13,257 nucleotides of DNA from Chloroflexota bacterium (GTDB lineage: Bacteria > Chloroflexota > Limnocylindria > Limnocylindrales > CSP1-4): the NCBI GenBank assembly GCA_017881985.1, contig JADGQH010000062.1, forward strand, positions 1-13,257, read 5' to 3'. Numbering within the stretch: position 1 is the stretch's first letter; each line of letters begins with the position of its first letter. This document shows positions 6,263 to 12,485 of this stretch, one piece after another. The notes below the pieces were generated by a model, which saw only the letters and a program-made list of their open reading frames with translations, was not told the DNA's origin and searched no databases. Position numbers and translations under genes: made by a program.

Positions 6263-7780
6263 ATGCAGCTTCGCGTGGTCTCCGATCAGCCCTGGAACGT
6301 GCCGGCCGACGTCCTCGTGCTTCCCTTCGTCGGCGATCCCGTCTTCGAGGGCGAGCTGGCCGAGATCGATCGGCGCGCGGGCGGCGAGCTGCACGTGCTG
6401 GCGGGCTTCCGCGAGCTCCGCTCCGAGCGGTACGCAAGTGCTCTCTCGTCGGCCGGCCAGCTGCCCGTCGGCCGCATCCTGGCGATCGCCGCGGGGCCGG
6501 CGGCCGGGCTGGACCGCGAGACGGCCGTCCGGCTCGGGGCCGCAATGCAGCGGCGCCTCGCCGGTCGTCCGGTCCGCCGGCTCGCCGTCTGGCTCGGCGC
6601 CGTCGCCGCATCGCTCGTGGGCGGGACGGAGGCAGCCGCTGAGCTGATCACGCGCGGCATCGTGGAGGGCAGCTACGACCCCGCGGCGCTCTACGGGACC
6701 GGGAAAGCGATCCCGGACGAGGGACCGCCCGCCATCGAGGAGCTGATCCTCATCGTCCCGGTTGCCGCTTCGGCGGTTGCGACGACGCGCGCCGCGGAGC
6801 GGGGCGTCGTGGTCGGCGAGGGCACGAACCTGACCCGCGGACTCGCGAACCGGTCCGCGAACGACGTCACCCCGCAGGTCCTCGCCGACGAGGCGCGGGC
6901 GCTCGCGGCAGCCCATGGCCTCGCGGTGGACGTGCTCGACGAGAAGCAGGCGGCGAAGCTCGGGATGGGGATGTTCCTGGCGGTGGGGCAGGGCAGCGTG
7001 AATCCGCCCCGCATGATCGTCCTCCGATCCGGTGGGAAGGGCGAGACGGATGCCGCCGGGCGGCGGCTCGCGCTCGTCGGCAAGGGTGTCTGCTTCGACT
7101 CGGGCGGCATCAGCATCAAGCCGGCCGACCGGATGGACGAGATGAAGACGGACAAGACGGGCGCCTGCACGGTGCTCGCAGCCGCCGTCACGGCAGCCCG
7201 GCTGGCTCCCGGAATCCCGCTCCTCGCGATCGCGCCCGCCGTCGAGAACATGCCCGGGCCGGGTGCGTCCCGTCCCGGGGACGTCGTGCGCGCGATGAAC
7301 GGCAAGTCGGTCGACATCATCAACACCGACGCGGAGGGCCGGCTGATCCTCGGCGACGCGATGACCTACGCGGAGCAGCTGGGCGCCACCCATGTCGTCG
7401 ACGTCGCCACGCTCACGGGCGCGGTTGCGCGCGCGTTCGGCCACCTGGTCACGGGCGCGTTCGGCGACCCGCAGCCGTTCTACGACGAGCTCGACGCGGC
7501 GGCGGCTCGGGCCGGCGAGCGATTCTGGCAGCTGCCCCTGGTCGAGGGGTACTGGCCCGAGATGAAGAGCATGACCGCCGACATGGTGAACACGAGCTCG
7601 CCCGAGGCGGGGCTCATCAAGAGCGCCCTCTTCCTCCACCAGTTCGTGACGGTGCCGTGGATCCACGTCGACATCGCCGGGTCCGCGTACTACCGCAAGC
7701 CCACGGCGTGGGCGCCGCACGGGGCGACGGGCGTCGCGACGGCAACGCTCGTGGAGCTCGCACTGGCGGGCGCCCGCTGA
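6263..7780 (+). CDS. pepA: Leucyl aminopeptidase, peptidase family M17
   Basis: The protein has 505 residues, the normal length for M17. It has an N-terminal macro-like domain (about 1-170) and a C-terminal catalytic domain. All residues known from E. coli PepA are present with a constant offset of four: K274, D279, D297, D356 and E358 for the two metal ions, and K286 and R360 for catalysis. The NTDAEGR signature is at 354-360. The enzyme removes N-terminal residues, often leucine, from peptides in the cytoplasm and works as a hexamer. One oddity is the segment after the metal ligand at 295-303, which reads KTDKTGACT where most members have a KxDMxGAA-type sequence; this lies near the substrate side and may shift specificity. 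In some bacteria PepA also binds DNA, but nothing here supports that. A strong Shine-Dalgarno site fixes the start. Confidence 0.96.
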   Translation: MQLRVVSDQPWNVPADVLVLPFVGDPVFEGELAEIDRRAGGELHVLAGFRELRSERYASALSSAGQLPVGRILAIAAGPAAGLDRETAVRLGAAMQRRLAGRPVRRLAVWLGAVAASLVGGTEAAAELITRGIVEGSYDPAALYGTGKAIPDEGPPAIEELILIVPVAASAVATTRAAERGVVVGEGTNLTRGLANRSANDVTPQVLADEARALAAAHGLAVDVLDEKQAAKLGMGMFLAVGQGSVNPPRMIVLRSGGKGETDAAGRRLALVGKGVCFDSGGISIKPADRMDEMKTDKTGACTVLAAAVTAARLAPGIPLLAIAPAVENMPGPGASRPGDVVRAMNGKSVDIINTDAEGRLILGDAMTYAEQLGATHVVDVATLTGAVARAFGHLVTGAFGDPQPFYDELDAAAARAGERFWQLPLVEGYWPEMKSMTADMVNTSSPEAGLIKSALFLHQFVTVPWIHVDIAGSAYYRKPTAWAPHGATGVATATLVELALAGAR

Positions 7781-7847
7781 CCCGCCGCCGGCCCGGCGCG
7801 CGCCAGCCGTCCGCGCTCCCGCCGAACGCGGCTACGGGCATGGGGCG

Positions 7848-8516
7848 ATGACAACGTTCGAGCTCGGGGGCCTGGCCGTCGACGATCGATCGCTGGCCGC
7901 CGTCCTGGGCGTCGCGGGTGCGGCATGGGGCCTCGTCGCCGACCGGATCGGCGCCCGCTGGCCGGCCCACGACGATGGCAGCGTGCGCCCGATCGACTGG
8001 CGGACGCTCGTCGTCGTGCTGCTCGGCGGGGTGTCGCTGGCGGCGCTGCCCGGGCGCGTCGCCGATCTCGGGCAGGTGATGCTCTTCGGCGGCTACTTCC
8101 TTGCCCTGACGCTCCTGCTGGCCACGGACCTGGACCAGCGGCTCCTGCCCGACGTCGTCACGCTGCCGCTGATCGCGGTCACCCTGGTCTTTGCGGTGGC
8201 CGGCTGGAGCCCGCTCGTCGCCGGACAGCTGGGCTTGGCGGTGCTCGCCGCGGTCGCGATCCCCGGCTTCCTCTTCGCCGTGTCGATCCCGTTCGGCGAG
8301 GGCGCCATCGGGATCGGCGACCTCAAGCTCCTCGTCTCGGTCGGGCTCCTCACGGGGCTCGCACGTTCGATCGCCGGGCTGGTGGTGGGGGCGCTGGCCG
8401 CAGGCGTCGTGATCGGCCTCCTGCTCGTCCTGCGGCGGGTGACGCTCCGGACCTACATCCCGTTCGGGCCGTTCCTCATCATCGGCGCCTTCTGGGCGGT
8501 CCTCGTCAGCCTCTGA
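7848..8516 (+). CDS. Type IV prepilin peptidase, A24 family (short form)
   Basis: The 222-residue membrane protein has about six hydrophobic segments. The two catalytic aspartates of this family are visible. One lies in the TDLDQRLLPD segment (D94/D96 region, with the usual Leu/Ile-Pro-Asp ending). The other is D158 in the GIGD motif, matching GxGD. Family members cut the basic leader of prepilins at the cytoplasmic face of the membrane. This copy lacks the N-terminal cysteine-rich methyltransferase part of classical PilD, so N-methylation by this protein is doubtful. No pilin, ATPase or secretion gene is nearby, so its substrate is unknown. The gap from the aminopeptidase is 67 nt. ATG 7848 has only a weak GGGG upstream. 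A partial TACGGG ending 9 nt before it is too poor to call as a promoter. Confidence 0.9.
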   Translation: MTTFELGGLAVDDRSLAAVLGVAGAAWGLVADRIGARWPAHDDGSVRPIDWRTLVVVLLGGVSLAALPGRVADLGQVMLFGGYFLALTLLLATDLDQRLLPDVVTLPLIAVTLVFAVAGWSPLVAGQLGLAVLAAVAIPGFLFAVSIPFGEGAIGIGDLKLLVSVGLLTGLARSIAGLVVGALAAGVVIGLLLVLRRVTLRTYIPFGPFLIIGAFWAVLVSL

Positions 8517-8541
8517 CGAAGCCTGCGCGCACGTGACGCAA

Positions 8542-8576
8542 CCGGTGCGCACGGCCCGGCATCCCGGGACCACCGG
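8542..8576 (+). terminator. Nested GC-rich stem-loop after the prepilin peptidase
   Basis: CCGGTG (8542-8547) pairs with CACCGG (8571-8576) and encloses a second stem, CCCGG (8555-8559) with CCGGG (8564-8568), closed by a 4-base loop. It starts 26 nt after the stop codon. There is no T-run, so classic intrinsic termination is uncertain. Confidence 0.4.
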
Positions 8577-8603
8577 CACGCGGCCGCGCTGGCGGGAGCG
8601 GAG

Positions 8604-8609
8604 TACCAT
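8604..8609 (+). promoter_or_regulatory. Candidate -10 hexamer upstream of a structured leader
   Basis: TACCAT, the same hexamer as at the NYN gene, would start transcription near 8616, about 147 nt before the M23 peptidase start. No clear -35 is seen. It competes with the CAGAAT element at 8751 as the promoter of the peptidase gene. Confidence 0.35.
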
Positions 8610-8662
8610 CGGAGTGCCGGGTCGTCCCTGAGGCTGTGCCCGCTTCGGACGGCGACATCACC

Positions 8663-8723
8663 GGCGGGCCTGCAACCCGCCATGGCGTGACCGCGAGGCG
8701 CGCTTGCACGGAGCTACCCGCTC
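8663..8723 (+). promoter_or_regulatory. Three consecutive hairpins upstream of the M23 peptidase gene
   Basis: Reading downstream, GGCGGG pairs with CCCGCC around a 7-base loop (8663-8681). CGTG...CACG encloses CGCG-AGG-CGCG (8686-8710). GAGC pairs with GCTC around TACCC (8711-8723). The stretch could be a structured 5' leader or a small RNA. Its last part faintly recalls the AGCTAAC segment near the end of c-di-AMP (ydaO-type) riboswitches, which often precede cell-wall hydrolases, but the other conserved blocks are not found. I do not call it a riboswitch. Confidence 0.35.
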
Positions 8724-8750
8724 GAAGATGCCGACGCCTGCCTGATGCGA

Positions 8751-8756
8751 CAGAAT
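8751..8756 (+). promoter_or_regulatory. -10-like hexamer for a possible leaderless M23 peptidase mRNA
   Basis: CAGAAT, one base away from TAGAAT, ends 6 nt before GTG 8763. The spacing matches the other leaderless-type promoters in this window. No Shine-Dalgarno motif is visible before either ATG 8745 or GTG 8763. Confidence 0.4.
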
Positions 8757-8762
8757 CGCGAC

Positions 8763-10196
8763 GTGACCCGCACCGACGCGGGACCTCCCGCGCTCCGCTT
8801 CCCCGCGCCTGCCCACGGGCGCGCGAACGGCTGGAGCCGGCGCCGTGGGCCGGTGGCTCTCCTGCGATCGGCGGTCACGGCGCGGCCGCGGATCACCGCG
8901 CGCCTGCTCGTGTTCCTCCTGGTCATCCCGCTCGTCGTCGGCGTTGCCGCGCCACCCAGGGTGCGCGGCGACGACCTTGCCAGCGCCCAGGCGCGCCAGA
9001 AGGAGCTCCAGCAGAAGATCGCGGACCAGAAGGCCGAGGTGGCCAGGCTCCGCGACCTGCAGGCGGGCCTCGCGTCGGACATCGCCTCGACCAGCAAGGC
9101 GCTCGGCGGCATCAACGCCGACCTCGCCTCCACGAAGAAGCAGATCTCCGGCCTGACCACCAAGATCGCGGCGGTTCGCGCCGTCTACACGGACCTGGTC
9201 CAGCAGGTGAACCTCCTGGACCGCCAGGTCACCTCCCTCGGCCAGGAGCAGGCCGAGAAGGCCAAGGAGCTCGCGGACCGCAAGGCGATGCTGGCTGCCC
9301 GCGTCCGGGAGGCGTACCGCACCGATCGCACGCCGCTGATCCAGCAGCTGCTCGCCGCGGGCTCCATCGCCGACGTCCTGCAGGACGTCGGCTCGTACAT
9401 GGACCTCGGCGGCCAGGACCAGGCGATCGCGACGCAGATCGTGCAGGACCAGCAGACGCTCGACGCCCTCGGCGCACTGCTCGTCCAGACCCGCACGGCA
9501 AAGGACGACCTGCGACAGGAGACCCTGGCCCAGAAGGTGCAGCTCGATGGGCAGGTGGCCACGCTCAAGGTCGCGAAGACGCGCCTCGCGGCGCTCCAGG
9601 CGGAGACGGCTCGCCAGCTCGCCATCCAGCAAACGGCGTGGGCGAAGATCTCGAAGAACGCGGCCTCGGTCAAGCGGGCCCTGGCGCTCGACGCGCAGGC
9701 GCAGCGCGAGCTCGCGTCCCGGATCGCGACGCTCCTCGCGCAGCAGCGCCAGTTCGGGAACGTGCCATCGGTATTCAACGGCACGCTGATCTGGCCGCTC
9801 AGCGGCGTGATCACCCAGGAGTTCGGCTGCACGGGCTTCCCGTCGGAGCCGCCGATCGGCAACTGCGCGCACTTCCACCAGGGCATCGACATCGCCGCCC
9901 CGCTCTACTCGCCGATCCAGGCAGCAGGCGACGGGGTGGTGCTCTTCGCCGGCCCCAACCCGTATGACCCGTATCCGAAGGCGTGGATCGTGATCATCGC
10001 CCACAGCGACAGCCTGCTCTCGTGGTACGCCCACGTGGACAACGGCTCCCACGGGATCACGGTGACGGCGGGGGAGCAGGTGAAGGCAGGCCAGGTCATC
10101 GCCTACGTCGGGATGACGGGCCGGACCACGGGCGCTCACCTCCACTGGGGCATCCAGTACAACAACGAGTTCGTGAACCCGCGCCTCTTCGTGTGA
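8763..10196 (+). CDS. Secreted coiled-coil murein hydrolase, LytM/M23 peptidase (EnvC-like)
   Basis: The protein has 477 residues from GTG 8763 (483 from ATG 8745). An arginine-rich N-terminus of about 45 residues precedes a hydrophobic segment ending at AAPPRVRG, which suggests a long signal peptide or anchor. Two coiled-coil stretches follow at about 70-160 and 225-325, rich in Gln, Lys, Glu and Ala. The C-terminal M23 domain keeps the zinc ligands: H372 and D376 in HQGID, and HLH at 459-461 with H461 as ligand. Such enzymes cut peptide cross-links in peptidoglycan, or activate amidases when the site is degenerate; here it appears intact. The coiled coil usually controls or localises the domain, for example through FtsEX, but no ftsEX is in view. 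GTG 8763 is preferred from the CAGAAT spacing. The long pre-signal region is unusual and leaves a later start possible. Confidence 0.9.
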   Translation: MTRTDAGPPALRFPAPAHGRANGWSRRRGPVALLRSAVTARPRITARLLVFLLVIPLVVGVAAPPRVRGDDLASAQARQKELQQKIADQKAEVARLRDLQAGLASDIASTSKALGGINADLASTKKQISGLTTKIAAVRAVYTDLVQQVNLLDRQVTSLGQEQAEKAKELADRKAMLAARVREAYRTDRTPLIQQLLAAGSIADVLQDVGSYMDLGGQDQAIATQIVQDQQTLDALGALLVQTRTAKDDLRQETLAQKVQLDGQVATLKVAKTRLAALQAETARQLAIQQTAWAKISKNAASVKRALALDAQAQRELASRIATLLAQQRQFGNVPSVFNGTLIWPLSGVITQEFGCTGFPSEPPIGNCAHFHQGIDIAAPLYSPIQAAGDGVVLFAGPNPYDPYPKAWIVIIAHSDSLLSWYAHVDNGSHGITVTAGEQVKAGQVIAYVGMTGRTTGAHLHWGIQYNNEFVNPRLFV

Positions 10197-10215
10197 GCCC
10201 GATGACGCCGTGATC

Positions 10216-10238
10216 GGAGGCGTGGCCGGCGGGCCTCC
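10216..10238 (+). terminator. Stem-loop just after the M23 peptidase stop
   Basis: GGAGGC (10216-10221) pairs with GCCTCC (10233-10238) around an 11-base loop. It begins 20 nt after the stop codon. No T-run follows, so it is a weak terminator candidate. Confidence 0.35.
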
Positions 10239-10257
10239 AGCCGCGCGACCCGGCCCA

Positions 10258-10299
10258 CGCCGCGTTCCGGGTCGGTCGCCGCGTTCCGGGTCGGCGACC
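10258..10299. repeat. 18-bp tandem duplication and 7-bp stem upstream of glgC
   Basis: CGCCGCGTTCCGGGTCGG occurs at 10258-10275 and 10277-10294 with a 19-base period. Overlapping it, GGTCGCC (10274-10280) pairs with GGCGACC (10293-10299) around a 12-base loop. The structure ends 13 nt before the glgC -10 hexamer. It could finish M23 transcription or bind a regulator; neither is shown. Confidence 0.8.
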
Positions 10300-10312
10300 C
10301 CACCTGCCGTGC

Positions 10313-10363
10313 TACGATCGGCCTGGAGCACGTTCACGGATCCCCTCCCCGTCGTGACGAGGA
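10313..10363 (+). promoter_or_regulatory. glgC promoter -10 and ribosome binding site
   Basis: TACGAT (10313-10318) is a good -10 match, giving a start near 10325 and a leader of about 46 nt. GAGGA (10359-10363) lies 7 nt before ATG 10371 and serves as Shine-Dalgarno site. No convincing -35 is seen. Confidence 0.5.
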
Positions 10364-10370
10364 CGAGTGC

Positions 10371-11747
10371 ATGAAGCGGACCATGGCGGTGATCCTCGCT
10401 GGCGGCGAAGGCGCGCGCCTGTCGATCCTCTCGGAGAAACGGGCCAAGCCCGCGGTCCCCTTCGGCGGCAAGTACCGGATCATCGACTTCGCGCTGAGCA
10501 ACTGCGTCAACTCGGACATCGACAACGTGGTGGTCCTGACGCAGTACAACCCGCGCTCGCTCAACGATCACATCGGCCAGGGCCGTCCCTGGGACCTGGA
10601 CCGGAACACCGGCGGGGTCCGCCTCCTGCAGCCGTACATCGGGCGGGGAAAGACCAGCGAGTGGTACCGCGGCACCGCCGACGCGGTCCACCAGAACTTC
10701 AACGTGCTCGACCAGGCCTTCGGGGACGCCGTCGTGATCCTGGCCGGCGACCACGTCTACAAGATGGACTACCAGCCGTTCGTGGCGTTCCACCGCCGCA
10801 AGCGCGCCGACGTCACGCTCGCCGTTCGCAGGGTGCCGCTGGCCGACGCGACCCGGATGGGCATCCTCGCGATGGACGAGACGGGCCGCGTCACGGACTT
10901 CTCGGAGAAGCCGAAGCAGCCGAAGTCGGACCTCGCGAGCATGGGCGTCTACGTGTTCAGCAAGCGCGCCCTCCACCGCTGGCTCGCCGAATCCCGCAAC
11001 GACTTCGGCGGCGACGTGATCCCGGACATGATCAAGGGCGGCGCGCGGGTCTACGGCTACCGCTTCGAGGGCTACTGGCAGGACGTCGGGACCATCCAGA
11101 GCTACTGGGAGGCCAACATGGCCCTCCTGGAGGACCGGCCGGACCTGGACCTCTACGATCGCGAGTGGCTCATCCACACCCGCTCCGAGGAGCGCGCGCC
11201 CGGCAAGGTCGGGGCGACCGCCCAGATCCACCGGAGCCTGATCTCGCACGGCTGCCTCGTCGAGGGGATGGTCGTCAACTCCGTCCTCTCGCCGGGCGTG
11301 GTGGTCGGCGTCGGCGCGGTGGTGCGCGACTCCATCATCATGTTCGACTCGGTGATCCGGCCCGGGGCGATCATCGACCGGGCGATCCTCGACAAGGAGG
11401 TCACCGTCGGGCCGGGGGCGATCGTCGGGGAGGGGACCGACCTGGGCGTGGTGAACCGCCTGACGCCCGGCCATCTCAACACCGGGATCACCATCGTCGG
11501 CAAGCAGGCCGTCATCCCGCGCGGCGTGCGGATCGGGCGCAACGTGCGGATCGACCCGAATGTCCGCGCTACCGACTTCACGAGCCGGACGGTCGAATCC
11601 GGCGCCACGATCCTCCGCCACGAGGGTCGCGGGCGGAGCCGGCAGGGTGCTCCGGCGGACCCGGCCAAGGCCGCCGGCCACGCCGCCGAGGCCTCCGGTG
11701 GATCGGGGCGCGCCGCGATCGGGCAGCGCGGGTCGAGGGCCGACTGA
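10371..11747 (+). CDS. glgC: Glucose-1-phosphate adenylyltransferase (ADP-glucose pyrophosphorylase)
   Basis: The protein has 458 residues. The N-terminal nucleotidyltransferase domain opens with the GGEGARL loop (11-17) and the RAKPAVPFGGKYRIID block (24-39). It also holds GTADAV (101-106), the metal-binding D127 in AGDHVYKMDY, and FSEKP (178-182) with K180 for glucose-1-phosphate. The C-terminal part, from about 285, is a left-handed beta helix of hexapeptide repeats. The enzyme makes ADP-glucose from ATP and glucose-1-phosphate, the committed step to glycogen, in the cytoplasm. The last 35 residues are a Gly/Arg/Ala-rich tail beyond the usual fold. No glgA, glgB or glgP lies in the window. 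The stop overlaps the start of the YbjN-like gene. A Shine-Dalgarno site supports ATG 10371. Confidence 0.96.
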   Translation: MKRTMAVILAGGEGARLSILSEKRAKPAVPFGGKYRIIDFALSNCVNSDIDNVVVLTQYNPRSLNDHIGQGRPWDLDRNTGGVRLLQPYIGRGKTSEWYRGTADAVHQNFNVLDQAFGDAVVILAGDHVYKMDYQPFVAFHRRKRADVTLAVRRVPLADATRMGILAMDETGRVTDFSEKPKQPKSDLASMGVYVFSKRALHRWLAESRNDFGGDVIPDMIKGGARVYGYRFEGYWQDVGTIQSYWEANMALLEDRPDLDLYDREWLIHTRSEERAPGKVGATAQIHRSLISHGCLVEGMVVNSVLSPGVVVGVGAVVRDSIIMFDSVIRPGAIIDRAILDKEVTVGPGAIVGEGTDLGVVNRLTPGHLNTGITIVGKQAVIPRGVRIGRNVRIDPNVRATDFTSRTVESGATILRHEGRGRSRQGAPADPAKAAGHAAEASGGSGRAAIGQRGSRAD

Positions 11748-12277
11748 GCGGCCTCGTCGTTCCCGACGCCTCCGCGATCGAGGCATGGCTCGCCGAGCTG
11801 CGGCTCGGGCCGGCGAACCGGATCGACCGCGAGCGGACCAGCGCGTGGGATCTCCGGCTCGATGGCCGGCGTCGCTTCGACGTGCCGGTGACCGTGGTCC
11901 TGGACCCGACGGCCGGCGCGTTCGTCTGGCTCCACATGGCGCCGCCGATCGGCGACGGGTTCCGCAGGTCGTACCGCAAGCTCCTCCGCTGGAACGACGA
12001 GTTCCCGTTCGTCAAGTTCAGCCTGGCCGCCGACGACCGGCCGATCGCGGCCGTCGAGATCCCGACCGAGCGGCTCGACCGTGACGCGCTGGGCCTCGGC
12101 ATCGCCCGGCTCCTCGCGATCTGCGACCTGCTCCTCGAGGAGACCGCCGAGTGGATCTGGATCGGCGGCAGGGTCCCGGAGGCCGGCACCCGGGCCGGAC
12201 GCAACGTCGACCTCCTCGACCGGTACGCCGATCGCCTGGGGGAGCTCGGGCTGGCGGCGCCCGCCGAGCCGAGCTGA
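11744..12277 (+). CDS. YbjN-like protein, apparent CTG start overlapping glgC
   Basis: The protein has about 177 residues. The core contains LDGRRRFDVPVTVVLDPT, FVWLHMAPP, a YRKLLRWNDEFPFVKFSL stretch and a long C-terminal helix rich in Leu and Glu. These match the YbjN fold, related to type III secretion chaperones, whose members are soluble and often regulatory or chaperone-like. No ATG, GTG or TTG lies in frame between the glgC end and the first conserved residues (LVVPDASAIEAW). The best candidate is CTG 11744, which overlaps the glgC stop as CTGA, the same geometry as the common ATGA coupling. The start is therefore uncertain, but the coding region is well supported. Tight coupling suggests production in a fixed ratio with GlgC. 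A function in glycogen control is possible but not shown. Confidence 0.82.
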   Translation: MSGLVVPDASAIEAWLAELRLGPANRIDRERTSAWDLRLDGRRRFDVPVTVVLDPTAGAFVWLHMAPPIGDGFRRSYRKLLRWNDEFPFVKFSLAADDRPIAAVEIPTERLDRDALGLGIARLLAICDLLLEETAEWIWIGGRVPEAGTRAGRNVDLLDRYADRLGELGLAAPAEPS

Positions 12278-12303
12278 GCCCGCGGGGCTCGCGGCCGCCG
12301 CCG

Positions 12304-12323
12304 GGCGGCCGTCGACGGCCGCC
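12304..12323 (+). terminator. Perfect 20-bp palindrome after the YbjN-like gene
   Basis: GGCGGCCGTCGACGGCCGCC reads the same on both strands and starts 27 nt after the stop codon. It can form a stem of 8 bp with a 4-base TCGA loop. It fits a terminator hairpin for the glgC transcript, although no T-run follows. A dimeric-protein binding site is an alternative. Confidence 0.5.
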
Positions 12324-12378
12324 GGTCCGCAGTCGCTGGCACCGGGCGCCCGAGCACGGGGCGGACCGTGGAGGCTGG

Positions 12379-12384
12379 TACACT
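12379..12384 (+). promoter_or_regulatory. Candidate -10 hexamer for the phosphoribosyltransferase gene
   Basis: TACACT fits TANNNT and would give a transcript starting near 12391 with a leader of about 95 nt. No clear -35 is visible. Confidence 0.45.
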
Positions 12385-12406
12385 CCCGGGCAGCGCGGAG
12401 ACCGGG

Positions 12407-12485
12407 CGGCCCAGCCGGGCCGTTCGCGCCACCGCCGTCCCATCCGCCGTGCCAGGAGCCGCGCCCCAGCCGTGACCCGAGTCAC
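12407..12485 (+). promoter_or_regulatory. Leader with two hairpins before the phosphoribosyltransferase ATG
   Basis: CGGCCC (12407-12412) pairs with GGGCCG (12417-12422) around a 4-base loop. GTGAC (12472-12476) pairs with GTCAC (12481-12485) around CCGA and ends on the base before ATG 12486. An AGGAG motif at 12454-12458 lies 27 nt from the ATG by sequence, but only about 13 nt if the second hairpin forms. The leader could control translation; the GTGAC palindrome could also be an operator. Confidence 0.4.

Noticed and set aside
8663..8723. tRNA on the minus strand (a stretch resembling a T-arm)
   Set aside because: The hairpin loop has the right size but no acceptor stem, anticodon arm or TTC consensus can be assembled.
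8616..8762. c-di-AMP (ydaO-type) riboswitch
   Set aside because: Only a faint match to the terminal AGCTAAC segment is seen. The GGGG-rich and GGTGAATC-like blocks expected of the class are absent, so only a structured leader is reported.
10367..11743. Plus-strand open frame continuous with the YbjN-like gene, suggesting a long fusion protein
   Set aside because: Upstream of 11744 it is only the shifted frame of glgC, with Arg/Gly-rich composition and no similarity to a known fold.
8658..11786. 1042-codon open frame on the minus strand antisense to the M23 peptidase and glgC
   Set aside because: High GC removes stop codons from the opposite strand. The product is Arg/Asp/His-rich with no domain, while the plus strand holds two clear conserved enzymes.
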